64,000 nt of DNA from Anodontia alba. Taxonomy: Eukaryota > Mollusca > Bivalvia > Lucinida > Lucinidae. Made by a program: the position numbers and the translations under genes. Of the stretch, positions 55,014 through 64,000 are shown piece after piece (position 1 is the first letter of the stretch; each line of letters begins with the position of its first letter). The stretch is from NCBI GenBank assembly GCA_964016985.1, contig OZ024823.1, forward strand, positions 127,042,924 to 127,106,923. The letters are read 5' to 3'. The notes under the pieces are model-generated. The model was not told where the DNA came from. It saw only the letters and a program-made list of their open reading frames with translations, and searched no databases.

Positions 55014-55237
55014 GTTCAAAGCGTCGTTAGCTTAACGAGCTCGTTAGTGGTCAAAATTTTAACTGTTCGAGTCAGTAAAGTATCTAATTAACAGGTATTT
55101 TTACTGAAAAAATGTGAGTAGCTAAATGCTACTCACATTTTTTTCAGCAAAAATATCAGCATATATGCCATATTTAACGATCAAAGTTTTAACGAATCGT
55201 TAACTAACGACATCGTTAGTTTTGAACAACTGGGCCG
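55014..55237 (+). mobile_element. MITE-D copy 6
   Basis: Same interior subtype as the copy at 42981. Both terminal GGGCCC motifs are altered. It is flanked by near-duplicate sequence (GTAGAGAAGAGATGTG and ATAGAGAAGAGATGTG). Confidence 0.8.
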
Positions 55238-56055
55238 TGATGTCATCATGCTATGGTGACGTGAATAGAGAAGAGATGTGATGTCATTACGTGTTTACGT
55301 GTCAAACTGCATGAAGTAGCTGTGCATCTCACTTACTGCATGAGGTCTTATTTTGCATGAGTCAGCCATTTATTTTATGATTATGATGCTAAAACTAAAG
55401 ATCAGTATGCCCTTAGACACTGTTAATGTCTGTAAATTAGAGGATTGGGAAAACATTACGAAACCAAACAAAATTAATATAATTATCATTAAATGATTTA
55501 GGGTAAACTAGATACCTTAAATGCTTAAGATACACAAAATGAGCACCTTATTCAGAAATACGATAAACTGGTCACGTCACACAGCCGCAAATATACATAG
55601 TGATCCTTTTACAGTTCTGTAAATGAAGAATTGTTGACTTCGCAGAATAATCATAAATCCAATACCTTATTATTACACGCAATCGCAAAGTATCTAGTTG
55701 CACAAATAATGCAATACATTCAAAGCCAAACGGCAACTTCAGAAAACAAAATTAGGACTGGACACCGTCAAGATTGCAGAGGAAATGGCCAAGTCAGGCA
55801 GTTGTCTCTTCGTCGTCGTTATTAACTAATCTACTAACTAGTACAGGTACAGTGATAGGAGGTTCCCCAACTGCAGTTCTTCTTTGTTGTGCGTCGTGTT
55901 TTCATATGTGGCGCTTGTTTTGTCTTCGTTTATTCCTCATCTCTCCTGGTGCCACGGGAAGGCTGTACTTCGTCATTGTGGCATTTCCTGGCTATCCACT
56001 TATATTTTAGTAGCATATCAGTTTCCGTCGGGCCATCGTAATATAGACAAAGAAC

Positions 56056-56087
<32 letters not shown>

Positions 56088-56160
56088 TTTGTTTGAATGG
56101 CCAACATGGGCTTCTAATTATACTAAATTTCAAGGCATCAGATTAAATATATCGATTCTT
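55238..56160. other. Mostly unassigned, with Family U copy 2
   Basis: 55860-56040 matches Family U (CCACGGGAAGGCTG, TTCGTCATTGTGGC). Poly-T at 56056-56086. Confidence 0.5.
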
Positions 56161-56162
56161 AG

Positions 56163-57735
56163 CAGGCTCACAAGGTGAGCTTATATTATATCAATGGTCC
56201 ATTTTATCCGTCGTCGTCGTCCGTCGTCTGTCCTCGTCCGTCCACACTTCCATCAAACATCTTCTCCTCTGGAAACCACTGGACCAATCGATGGAACAAA
56301 AATTTATATAATTGGTCCTGGTTACATGACAAATGTGGCCGCCATGCCAATATAGGATAACAATCTTTTAAAAATCTGCTTCACCAGAACCCTTGAAACT
56401 TAGCACACAGCAAAAAAGGATTTAAGCCCTACAAAAGTTAAATAAATAATAATCCTGGGTTGTTTTGACCTATTTTACAACAAGGTCAACTTTGTTCATT
56501 TAAGCTTTTACATTGGGAAATCTTGGGAAAAAAATAAGATCTAAGTTAAAAGAATGCGCTCGTAACTTGGTTGGAAGCATCCGGGTGACGTGTAGATCAG
56601 CAAAACAGCTAAAATCGTTCCAATCGGAAATCTAAGAAGACGCCATGGCCACCATCCTGAATATCTATTTTGCGCTTCTTCACCTGAACCGAAAGGACAA
56701 TTGATTTGAAGCTTGGTATTGACCAAAATTAGCTAAGATTTTTCCGATCAGAAATCCAAGATGATGCTTCTTCTCCTGAATCGAAAGGCCATTTGACTCG
56801 AAACGTGGTAGGAAGTATCGGGGCAACTTGCAGATCATATATAGCTAAAATTGTTTGGATTGGGGATCCAAGATAGCCGCCGCTGTAGCCATCTTGAAAT
56901 CTATTTTGCTCTTCTTCCACTGAACCGAAAAACCAACTTGGTAGAAAGTATCAGGACTTGAAGATCAAAAATAGCTAAAATCGTTCCGATTGGAAATCCA
57001 AAATGGCCGCCATGTCCACCATCTTGAAACTCTATTTTGTCCTTCTCCCCATGAACTGAAAGGCCAATTAACTCAAAGCTTGGTAGAAAGTATCGGGGCA
57101 ACTTGTGGATAAAAAAATATTTCCGATCGTAAATCTAAGATGGCGGCCATCTTGAAAATCTTTTTTGCTCTTCTTTTTCTACATCAAAAGACCAATTCAC
57201 GACAAACTTGGTAGGAAGTATCAGGACAGTTTGTAAGCTCAAATCGTTCCGATTGGAAATTTAAAATGGCAGCCATGACCACCAACTTGAAAATCTATTT
57301 TGCGCTTCTCCTGAACTGAAAGGTCAATTGGCTCGAAAGTTGGTAGGAGGTATAGGGGTTACCTGTAGTTCAAAAATAGCTTCAATCGTTTCGATTGGAA
57401 ATCCAACCTGGCCGCAATGGCAGCCATCTGGAAATATCTAATTTGAAGTACTTCTGAAACTTGATAGGAAGTATCGGGTGACTTGTTGATCACAAACAAC
57501 TAAGATAGTTCCAATTGAAAATCCAAGATGGCCATAACGGTTGCCATCATGATGGTCTTGAAACTATTTCCAGCCACTTCTCCTGAACAGAAAGGCCAAT
57601 TGACTCGAAGCGTCATTTGAAGTATCAAGTTGACTTGTCCAAATTACAGCCCTGAGGTAAAAAATAGCCCCATCCAGGGGTCACTTATCTGGTACTCAGG
57701 TGATCGGTACAGGGCCATCTTGGCCCTCTTATTTT
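56163..57735. mobile_element. Element with internal ~150-bp tandem array
   Basis: Left part AGGCTCACAAGGTGAGC and CGTCGTCGTCCGTCGTC. From about 56560 to 57650 about seven degenerate units repeat AACTTGGTAGGAAGTATC, GCTAAAATCGTTCCGATTGG and ATGGCCGCCAT. The right end is TACAGGGCCATCTTGGCCCT. No coding seen. Confidence 0.75.
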
Positions 57736-57825
57736 GCAGTTTGTTATCAACCACATAGAAACATAACCACGGATTTAATAAAATCGCAAAAGAGTGATTC
57801 TATTACGTTTTATGTTTTGACAAAA

Positions 57826-58128
57826 GCCGGCCTCGGTGGCTCAGTTGGATGCGCCGTCCGACTGGAGACCAGGAGGTCGCGGATTCAACCCCCGCCGAGG
57901 TCGGCAACATTCTTTCGTGGAGATTGATCATGAAATATTTTCTACGGTCATTCTCTCCCTTCCGCTGATTCAAGAAGGGCAGTTGTCAGTTTCTGGCGAA
58001 AGAATGTGCACAATACTGGTTAACCGCTTAGAGGACTAAGCATGCCCAGTAAACGTGTGGTTAGGTAAACTGACCGCGCTCGACATGACCCCATTGGGTT
58101 GACTGGGCCGTAAAACCTCAACACACAC
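57826..58128 (+). mobile_element. SINE-1 copy, full length
   Basis: 14-bp target duplications ATGTTTTGACAAAA (57812-57825 and 58129-58142). A recent insertion in kelch intron 5. Confidence 0.92.
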
Positions 58129-58204
58129 ATGTTTTGACAAAAATGTTTATATGTAATGCTCAGCTGAATTAATTAATAGTCGCTACGTATTTAAATTAGA
58201 AATG

Positions 58205-58445
58205 AAATGAGCCGAGGCAGCGCAATTCCTCCTGACTGCATGAGCGCCCAGCGAAGACTCATATCAGTCTGCACATCCGCATAGTTTGATCAGATACTTC
58301 GCAGGGAACTCTGCCGGTAGACAAGGATCCCAAGCGTTTTCAGGCGGACAACGAAGACTGATCAGCCTGCGTGGATGTGCAGGCTGATCTGAGTCTTCGC
58401 TAGGCGCCCTTGCTGTATTGTAGGGAAATGGTGAGCCCTGGCTTA
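58205..58445. repeat. Pal-I copy
   Basis: GCGCCCAGCGAAGACTCATA and the perfect hairpin AAGACTGATCAGCCTGCGTG with partner. Confidence 0.78.
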
Positions 58446-59388
58446 AATAATATTCAGTATGTTCTTTACGTTATTGGCGTATTTTATGCGTCGCCCTCAT
58501 ACCTTGATAGGTCAATTACTTTTGACAATGCTGGCAGTGCTTTCTTATATACTATCCTGTCATATCTGGAGTTTTCGGAACTGCTTTATTGAAATATTTG
58601 TAAACTGTGTGAATCTGTTACATGTATGTCATCCATAACTATGAATCGATCTAAACTTGAAAATCTAAACATATATAGTTAAGGGAGGCACGCGATGTCT
58701 AATTATAAATGCCACAACAGTGTTACCATTTCATAAGTTTGGCGTTTTAGCATAAATTTTCAAGAGATGTTTTGTTATAAAATTCACTTTGTATTTACCG
58801 TTTGCCAAACATCGAATGATTTAGTTTTATTACTTGATTAAAAAGATTATAGCACCTACTTGGATACTGTACACCTTGATTTTAAATATAATTTCTCTAT
58901 TAAGACCACTAGAAATTAAGTCCATATTCAATAGTAAAACCGCCCACTATTAATATCGCTATTACCAAAATAGTTAGCTGATCGTTTGCATATTATCCTG
59001 ATAGACTCGCTTTTTTATCGTAATATAGAGGTGTCTGTCAGACAAACGGTGCATTTTACATACCTCATCTAAACTTACAGCTTTATAAGAAAGAAATGAC
59101 ACGTGAAGGCGGACCTCAAAATCCGAGATCAATTGTGCATCCGCGCAGTAGAGAGAGAGAGTTTTAAGACGTTTTTGTGCGGTCGTTTCACTCCGTGTGC
59201 CGTACATGTTGTGGAATATTCAAGAAAACAGTCTGTTTATTGACGTCATGATCTATATAAATATAAGAGATAGTATCATATACTATCATTACCAATGTGA
59301 TACAACAAGGAAAACATGGTAAGTGTTTGGAAAGTATATTTGTCGCTAGCAAACCAGGGCTGGGCACTGTTCTTATATAACAGTTGGA
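58446..59388. other. Unassigned intron sequence
   Basis: A Pal-I-like scrap near 59120-59150, otherwise nothing. Confidence 0.5.
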
Positions 59389-59723
59389 TACAGTTGACTC
59401 TCGTTATCTCGACCTCGCTTATCTCGAATAACCGCTTATCTCGAAGTGAAAATCTGGTCCCTGCCTATACATGAAAACCTAACAACAGATGGAAAATATT
59501 GTAGAAAAGAGGAGAAATTGCTCCTAAGGAGCAATTTCTCCTCTTTTCCACAATATTTTCAATATATCTCTAACTTCAAAAGTCCAATTACCTATGAGTT
59601 TGTTAAATGTGGTTAATCAAATTATTTTTTCCTCAATTCTGCAAACCTGATATGTCGAACTACGGATATCTCGAAGTATTTCAGAGAGTCCCTTGGAATT
59701 CGAGATAACGATAGTCGACTGTA
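59389..59723 (-). mobile_element. MITE-B copy 5
   Basis: Opposite orientation to the copy at 39018. Intact TA-flanked ends and an intact central palindrome (TTGCTCCTAAGGAGCAA). Located in kelch intron 5. Confidence 0.85.
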
Positions 59724-60069
59724 TTTGAAATCATTATTTACTTCACAGGAATTTTACAAAGCGAAAGTTTCAGCTAAATATCTAGGCATCCGTAAAGAAA
59801 TAAAACATGATTCGATATGGTCTATCAATTAATTTTATAACTAAACTAATTAAATGACGTACGCTTCAATCTGTCTCATGTTTGGCAAATTAGTTGTCAT
59901 ATTGCTATTGAGTGTGCGGTAGATATTAAAGAAATTCAAGACAAACTTCCCACTTTATACTGGTTACCTTAGCTTCATAAAAACGCACCAAGCACACAGT
60001 TTTATGTTAATTCTAGTTCTTGCACCACTACGTAATTGTCTATAGTGTTTACTTTCTGCCTCACTGCAG
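59724..60069. other. Unassigned intron 5 end
   Basis: AT-rich, leading into the pyrimidine tract of kelch exon 6. Confidence 0.5.
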
Positions 60070-60206
60070 TTCAGAATCATGTGATAAAATAACATACTAT
60101 GAAAATGTTCATGAAAAGAAAAAGAAAAACCTCTTTTGGTCTTTTAAATCAGGTGAGGTTCTTGATAAATTGAAGTCGAAGGGGTTTCGAGCTTGCAGTT
60201 TCCCAG
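60070..60206 (+). CDS. Kelch gene exon 6 (post-kelch tail)
   Basis: The acceptor is strong (TTTCTGCCTCACTGCAG/T) and the donor is CCCAG/gtatga, phase 2 in and phase 1 out. It encodes 45 full codons: SESCDKITYYENVH, then a run of lysines, then LFWSFKSGEVLDKLKSKG and FRACSFP. No kelch motif is visible and I recognise no domain. It is assigned to the kelch gene because it is open, lies on the same strand, and its entry phase matches the exit of exon 5. Confidence 0.65.
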
Positions 60207-60525
60207 GTATGATGTTTTCCCACTCATTATAATACCTTACCTCATAAACTAATTTTAGAAAAGCTAACTTGTTTAACTGAATAGACATTTGATCGAGAAG
60301 GTACTTACGTGGCCCTGTAAAAAGTTTGTGGAACTCTTATTTTCTTTTTGAATATTACATTTATTAGATTTGTCACCAAAACAAAATGGACTAAATTGTG
60401 GGTATTCCGATGGAGACTATTTGCGCTCCCCTTGCTGAGAGTTTGTTTTTATTTGATTATGATAAAGACTTCATGCTATTATGATAAAGACTTCATGTTA
60501 TCTCTCTCTCTGAAGAATTTCAAAG

Positions 60526-60608
60526 GTAGTAAAGAAGATGTCGACGAAGAGCCACATTCACAGAACATAGCTACTAAAGACATCAAGAGGAAGAGCAAAC
60601 AAACTTAG
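60526..60608 (+). CDS. Kelch gene terminal exon with TAG stop
   Basis: The acceptor is AATTTCAAAG/GTAGT after a CT-rich tract (60500-60511), phase 1, matching the G left by exon 6. It encodes GSKEDVDEEPHSQNIATKDI, then KRKSKQT and TAG. The composition is highly charged, as expected of a disordered tail. A second possible acceptor at 60515 would be phase 0 and does not fit. An AATAAA at 61139-61144 could end the transcript, which would put the MITE-A copy at 60649-60926 inside the 3' UTR. Confidence 0.62.
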
Positions 60609-60648
60609 ACTAATAGTATACAAGACACAAACCAAAGAAAGGCAAATC

Positions 60649-60926
60649 CATTACGAAAACACGCCTATTCAAATATATATGGAAAATCTCACCTCCAAAA
60701 ACTGAAAATTTTCAGATAAAAACTCTGATATTTTTTCATATTTCTGCTCAAAACATAGGTTGCGGGTACTCGTTCGAACCGCCTCATCGAGGCGGTTCTA
60801 ACGAGTACACACAGTCTTATTTTAGCAGAAATAAGAAAAATAATGTATACCCCTGCAAACCCCAGTTTTAGTACATAAAAATGGGGTTTAAGGGGGTTAA
60901 CATTATATAAGCGTATTTTCGTGATG
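60649..60926 (+). mobile_element. MITE-A copy 17, in probable kelch 3' UTR
   Basis: Begins 41 bp after the predicted stop codon. The central palindrome is kept around CCTCATCGAGG. Confidence 0.86.
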
Positions 60927-61225
60927 AACCAGCTTCCGATTCCCAAACAAGTTGAATATAATTCTTAACATGAGCCACTGAACACAACTAAAGACAAAGA
61001 ACAGGGAAAAGTCATATCTCTACATGGCCACAGAAGTTATAGAAACGTAGAATTGTACTTCTAGTCGACAAACTGAATATAGATAGCATCTGTTTTAAAC
61101 AAACAATTGATCAGATCTATCCCATCGAATGTGCGTTAAATAAAGTTAATTCTTCTGATACCAAAATGCCTTCTTTTGATTTGAATTTATCAAATTACAT
61201 AGTTTATCAAAAAAATACGACAAAC

Positions 61226-61257
<32 letters not shown>

Positions 61258-61669
61258 GACACTGTTAATGTTCCTTTTGCACTGTTTCTTCTCAATCCCC
61301 CTCGTGTGGAATATACATATCTCAGCTTATTCATTTTGCAAGGGAATTTTTGCATACAGATGGTTTAAACAATCGGAATAAAGACTTAAATTCTAAACCA
61401 ATTACACAAAGCTATCGGTATAAAAAAAAATCATTAAAGCGTTTTTGTTTTTTTGTTGTTGTTGTTGTTGTTGTTGTTTTTGTTTTTTTTTGTTTCGTTT
61501 TCTTTTTTTTTCTTTTTTTTATATATATCGCCGACACTCCGAATTGACAGATGTTCCTCAATCATTTCTGACCTTGATTAATTGATCTTTAAATCTGCCG
61601 ACTGCAATGCTATTGCTTTGTGTACACGTGTTCTTTGATGACTGAATGGACCAATCTTAGCTCTGTCAG
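60927..61669. other. Possible 3' UTR end and flank
   Basis: AATAAA at 61139-61144. Poly-T at 61230-61257. T/G-rich stretch at 61442-61520. No other gene seen. Confidence 0.4.
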
Positions 61670-61860
61670 TGCATCACCACCCGAAGAATCTTCTCAGACC
61701 TTGCTAGTACAATATGCAACAGACAGTTCTGAGCACCACCACCCAAAGAATCTTCTCAGACCTTGCTTTTACAATATGCAACAGACAGTTCAGAGTCTGA
61801 ACTGTCTGTTGCATATTGTACAAGCAAGGTCTGAGAAGATTCTTAGGGTGGTGATGCACT
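61670..61860. repeat. Triplicated 62-65-bp unit: two direct, one inverted
   Basis: Units at 61670-61733 and 61734-61795 are direct and 61796-61860 is inverted. Each contains AGAATCTTCTCAGACCTTGC and ATATGCAACAGACAGTTC. A 28-bp piece recurs at 62517-62546. Confidence 0.92.
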
Positions 61861-61916
61861 GGCTCTTGGCTTTCTCTTGTTGGCGCTTTCCCTCAACTTC
61901 GCAGATTATTTTTCCT

Positions 61917-62690
61917 TAGTGATCATCTACTCCTTTTCTGATGAGGAGCGGTTTGCCACCCCATCTGAATTTCCACATGGAAGATTTTCTTTAGTAAACG
62001 TTCGTTCTGGTGACATGTCTAGTCCATCTTAGCAGTGACATGTATGCTATGTACCCTTGCCCTCCGTAAGACTTCTGTGTCCGTAATCTTGTCTTGCAAC
62101 CTGGTGTTTAGGAGTTTGCTAAGACAGCTTGTGTGAAAATGGTTAAGCCTTTTAGTATGGCTAGTATTACAAACAAAGTTTTCGCATGCATACAAGGGTG
62201 TTAACAATACTGTAACTTTATAGAATTTCCGCTTTGTATCAGGTATGATTCCACTTCGATCCCTGACATTTAAACCTAGTCTGACAAATACTGTACTGGC
62301 ATTAGCCCTCCTGTTGTTTTAAAGCTTTTGAAAGAGTGCTTCCTAAATTGTGACTTCGTCAGCAACTTGAAGTCTGTCCTTTCACTGTAATAACGAGCTC
62401 ATTGTACAATTTTCTAGGTGTAGGTTGGGGCACAACCTCGGTATTCTTGATGCTCATTGTGATTGTGAGATTATAGTTGTCACAAGCTTGTGAAACCTGA
62501 TCTGTACACGCGTTCTTTTACAATATGCAACAGACAGTTCAGAGCGTGCATTTTCCTCCCTGTTGAAGCATTTTGCCATGTCATCAGCACAGGGATAACT
62601 CACCAATCAGTTCTCGTTGTACCTTGGTTTTGGCTTGTAACCTTCTCAGGTTGAATAGCTTGCCATTAAATCGCTACTTGTCAAAAACCG
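61917..62690 (-). pseudogene. Decayed non-LTR retrotransposon reverse transcriptase
   Basis: On the minus strand, frame-broken blocks follow the order of LINE reverse transcriptases. They are LRRLQAKTKV and a catalytic-site remnant CADDM (the usual [FY]ADD), then ACDNYNLTI and TEVVPQPTPRKLYNELVITV. These are followed by a GSTLSKAL block near 62320-62330, and finally RLNHFHTSCLSKLLNTRLQD and KITDTEVLRRARVHSI. Several stops and frameshifts separate them, so the element is dead. It lies beyond the 3' end of the kelch gene on the opposite strand. The clade was not determined. Confidence 0.8.
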
Positions 62691-62701
62691 GTTTAAGCTC
62701 C

Positions 62702-62798
62702 CACCCAGCTAGCATTCTTTATAAACCTATAGCGGGCCGCTATCGGCCCGTCAGCTACTCTGACGGGCCGATAATGGTCCGCTATAGATTTATATAGG
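62702..62798. repeat. Pal-K copy 3
   Basis: CTAGCATTCTTTATAAACCT, hairpin GGGCCGCTATCGGCCCGTCA and partner. Right end eroded. Confidence 0.82.
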
Positions 62799-62835
62799 CA
62801 GTAGTTTTCCTACTGACCGTCTCAAGGCGGGTCTT

Positions 62836-63349
62836 AAAGGGGAACGCAACTGTAAAGGTATTATGCTTTAAAGTGAATAATTTTACAAACAATGAATTTT
62901 GACGCAAATTTGACAATAATCGGTGGAAAATTACGTAAGTTATAGACAATTGAATATTTAAACATTGGTGGAATGGGTGCCGCCATTTTGAATATTTAAT
63001 GAGGTTTCATAAAAATTAAAATTCGTTTCATAAAGGTAGTTATTCTCATAAAGTTGGTTTATTTTTGGGGAAATGATTACTTATCACTAGAATTAAAAGA
63101 GTATAAAAAATCTGTAGCAAAATTATTCTTAAAAATCCTTTATCATTTGGTTTTGCATATCTAATTTGGGCTGTGTGACGTCACAAAGCCTACAATATGG
63201 CGGCATCCATGACAGCCATTTTAAATATATTCAAACCACCATAACTCTCTTGTCTCTGAGCCGATTTTGAAAACTCTTGCATCAAAATAAATGGCTTGTT
63301 AAGCACTTTACTCCAAGATATACTTACAACTTATATTGCGTTCCCCTTT
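62836..63349. mobile_element. 514-bp element with AAAGGGGAACGCAA ends
   Basis: 14-bp perfect terminal inverted repeats. The interior has CGCCATTTTGAATATT, TGTGTGACGTCACAAAG and AATATGGCGGC, and no open frame. Confidence 0.8.
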
Positions 63350-63505
63350 TGGCACTCTCTGGACTTTTCTCTTACCTTTTTTGTGGCTTTTCTATCTGTG
63401 AATATGCGTCTATGATTGCATATGTAGCGTTTGCGTTGTCCTTATTTGTTTCTCCTCTCTTCTTCATTTGGTACCCCGAAAGGGCTGTGCTTCATCATTG
63501 TGGCA
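63350..63505. repeat. Family U copy 3
   Basis: TCCTCTCTTCTTCATTTGG and CCGAAAGGGCTGTGCTTCAT. MITE-A 18 is inserted at its GTGGCA end. Confidence 0.55.
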
Positions 63506-63850
63506 CATCACGAAAACATGCCTATTTAATTTTGACCCCCTTAAAACCCACTTTTATATAGTAAAACTGGGGTTTTTAGGAGTATGCATTATTTTTCTTA
63601 TTTCTGCTCAAAAACATAGATTGTGGGTACTCGTTAGAACCTCCTGGCCGAGGCGGTTCTAACGAGTACCCACAATCTATGTTTTTAGCAGAAATATGAA
63701 AAATATCAGGGTTTTTTATCTGAATCTTCAGTTGTTGTTTTTTTTTTGTTGTTTTTTTTTTTTTTTTTTTTTTTGTTGTTTTTTTTTTTTTTTTTTTTTT
63801 TGGTGGAGGGTTCAAATTTTATATACTTTAATAGGCATGTTTTCGTAATG
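63506..63850 (-). mobile_element. MITE-A copy 18 with poly-T expansion
   Basis: The copy is lengthened by two T-tracts with interspersed G (63729-63801) near its right end. Otherwise complete. Confidence 0.84.
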
Positions 63851-64000
63851 AAATCCAGGGTATCTACACATACATTTGATTGGCAGATCATAATCACATT
63901 GAAATGCATCTGTAAGCATGGCAGCAAACATCAGGCTGAACAGGACTGAAGCTAGATCATAGCCTTGGTTTACCCATTAGCCACCGGAAACAGATTAGAA

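Overview
The window looks like nuclear DNA of a marine invertebrate, most probably a heterodont bivalve mollusc. The reasons are intron-rich coding sequence with GT-AG splice sites, no operon structure, AT-rich sequence, long microsatellites, tRNA-headed SINEs, and very many short palindromic elements of the kind familiar from bivalve assemblies. The organism call is inference. A 200-bp run of N (3160-3359) marks an assembly gap.

The one gene I can build with confidence is on the + strand and fills the right two thirds of the window. It is a kelch-repeat (KLHL-type) protein read from seven exons: 21216-21575, 32403-32589, 45161-45279, 49562-49720, 50763-50982, 60070-60206 and 60526-60608. Every boundary has AG/GT and every exon pair agrees in phase. 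The exons sum to 1265 nt: two leading bases, then 420 codons and a TAG stop. The protein holds six kelch blades and a charged, lysine-rich C-terminal tail. The BTB and BACK domains expected in front of such a propeller are not recognisable here and probably lie in exons further left. A possible upstream exon (5198-5482), a RING-like minus-strand scrap (about 8755-8830) and an exon-like stretch (13787-13940) are weak candidates only.

Almost everything else is repetitive. MITE-A (18 copies, about 280 bp) has a central palindrome of about 65-75 bp. MITE-B (5 copies) and MITE-C carry pogo/Tigger-like TA-flanked ends. MITE-D (6 copies) has GGGCCCAGTTGTTCAAAGC ends. Pal-E, F, G, H, I, J, K, N and O are other palindromic families. 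There are four tRNA-derived SINE families, a decayed non-LTR reverse transcriptase (61917-62690), several long fold-backs, minisatellites and many microsatellites. Nesting gives a relative chronology: SINE-1 inside MITE-A, MITE-A inside SINE-1, MITE-B inside MITE-C twice, and a SINE tail inside MITE-C.

Layout: 1-21 kb, repeats plus weak exon candidates. 21.2-60.6 kb, the kelch gene, whose introns (0.3-12.6 kb) are packed with hairpin-forming elements, some ending within tens of bases of a splice acceptor. 60.6-64 kb, the probable 3' UTR with a MITE-A copy, then a LINE remnant and more elements. The most unusual features are a palindromic core shared by MITE families with unrelated ends, three in-frame tandem donor sites after kelch exon 4, and a fold-back built from an iterated TCGACCGAG motif.
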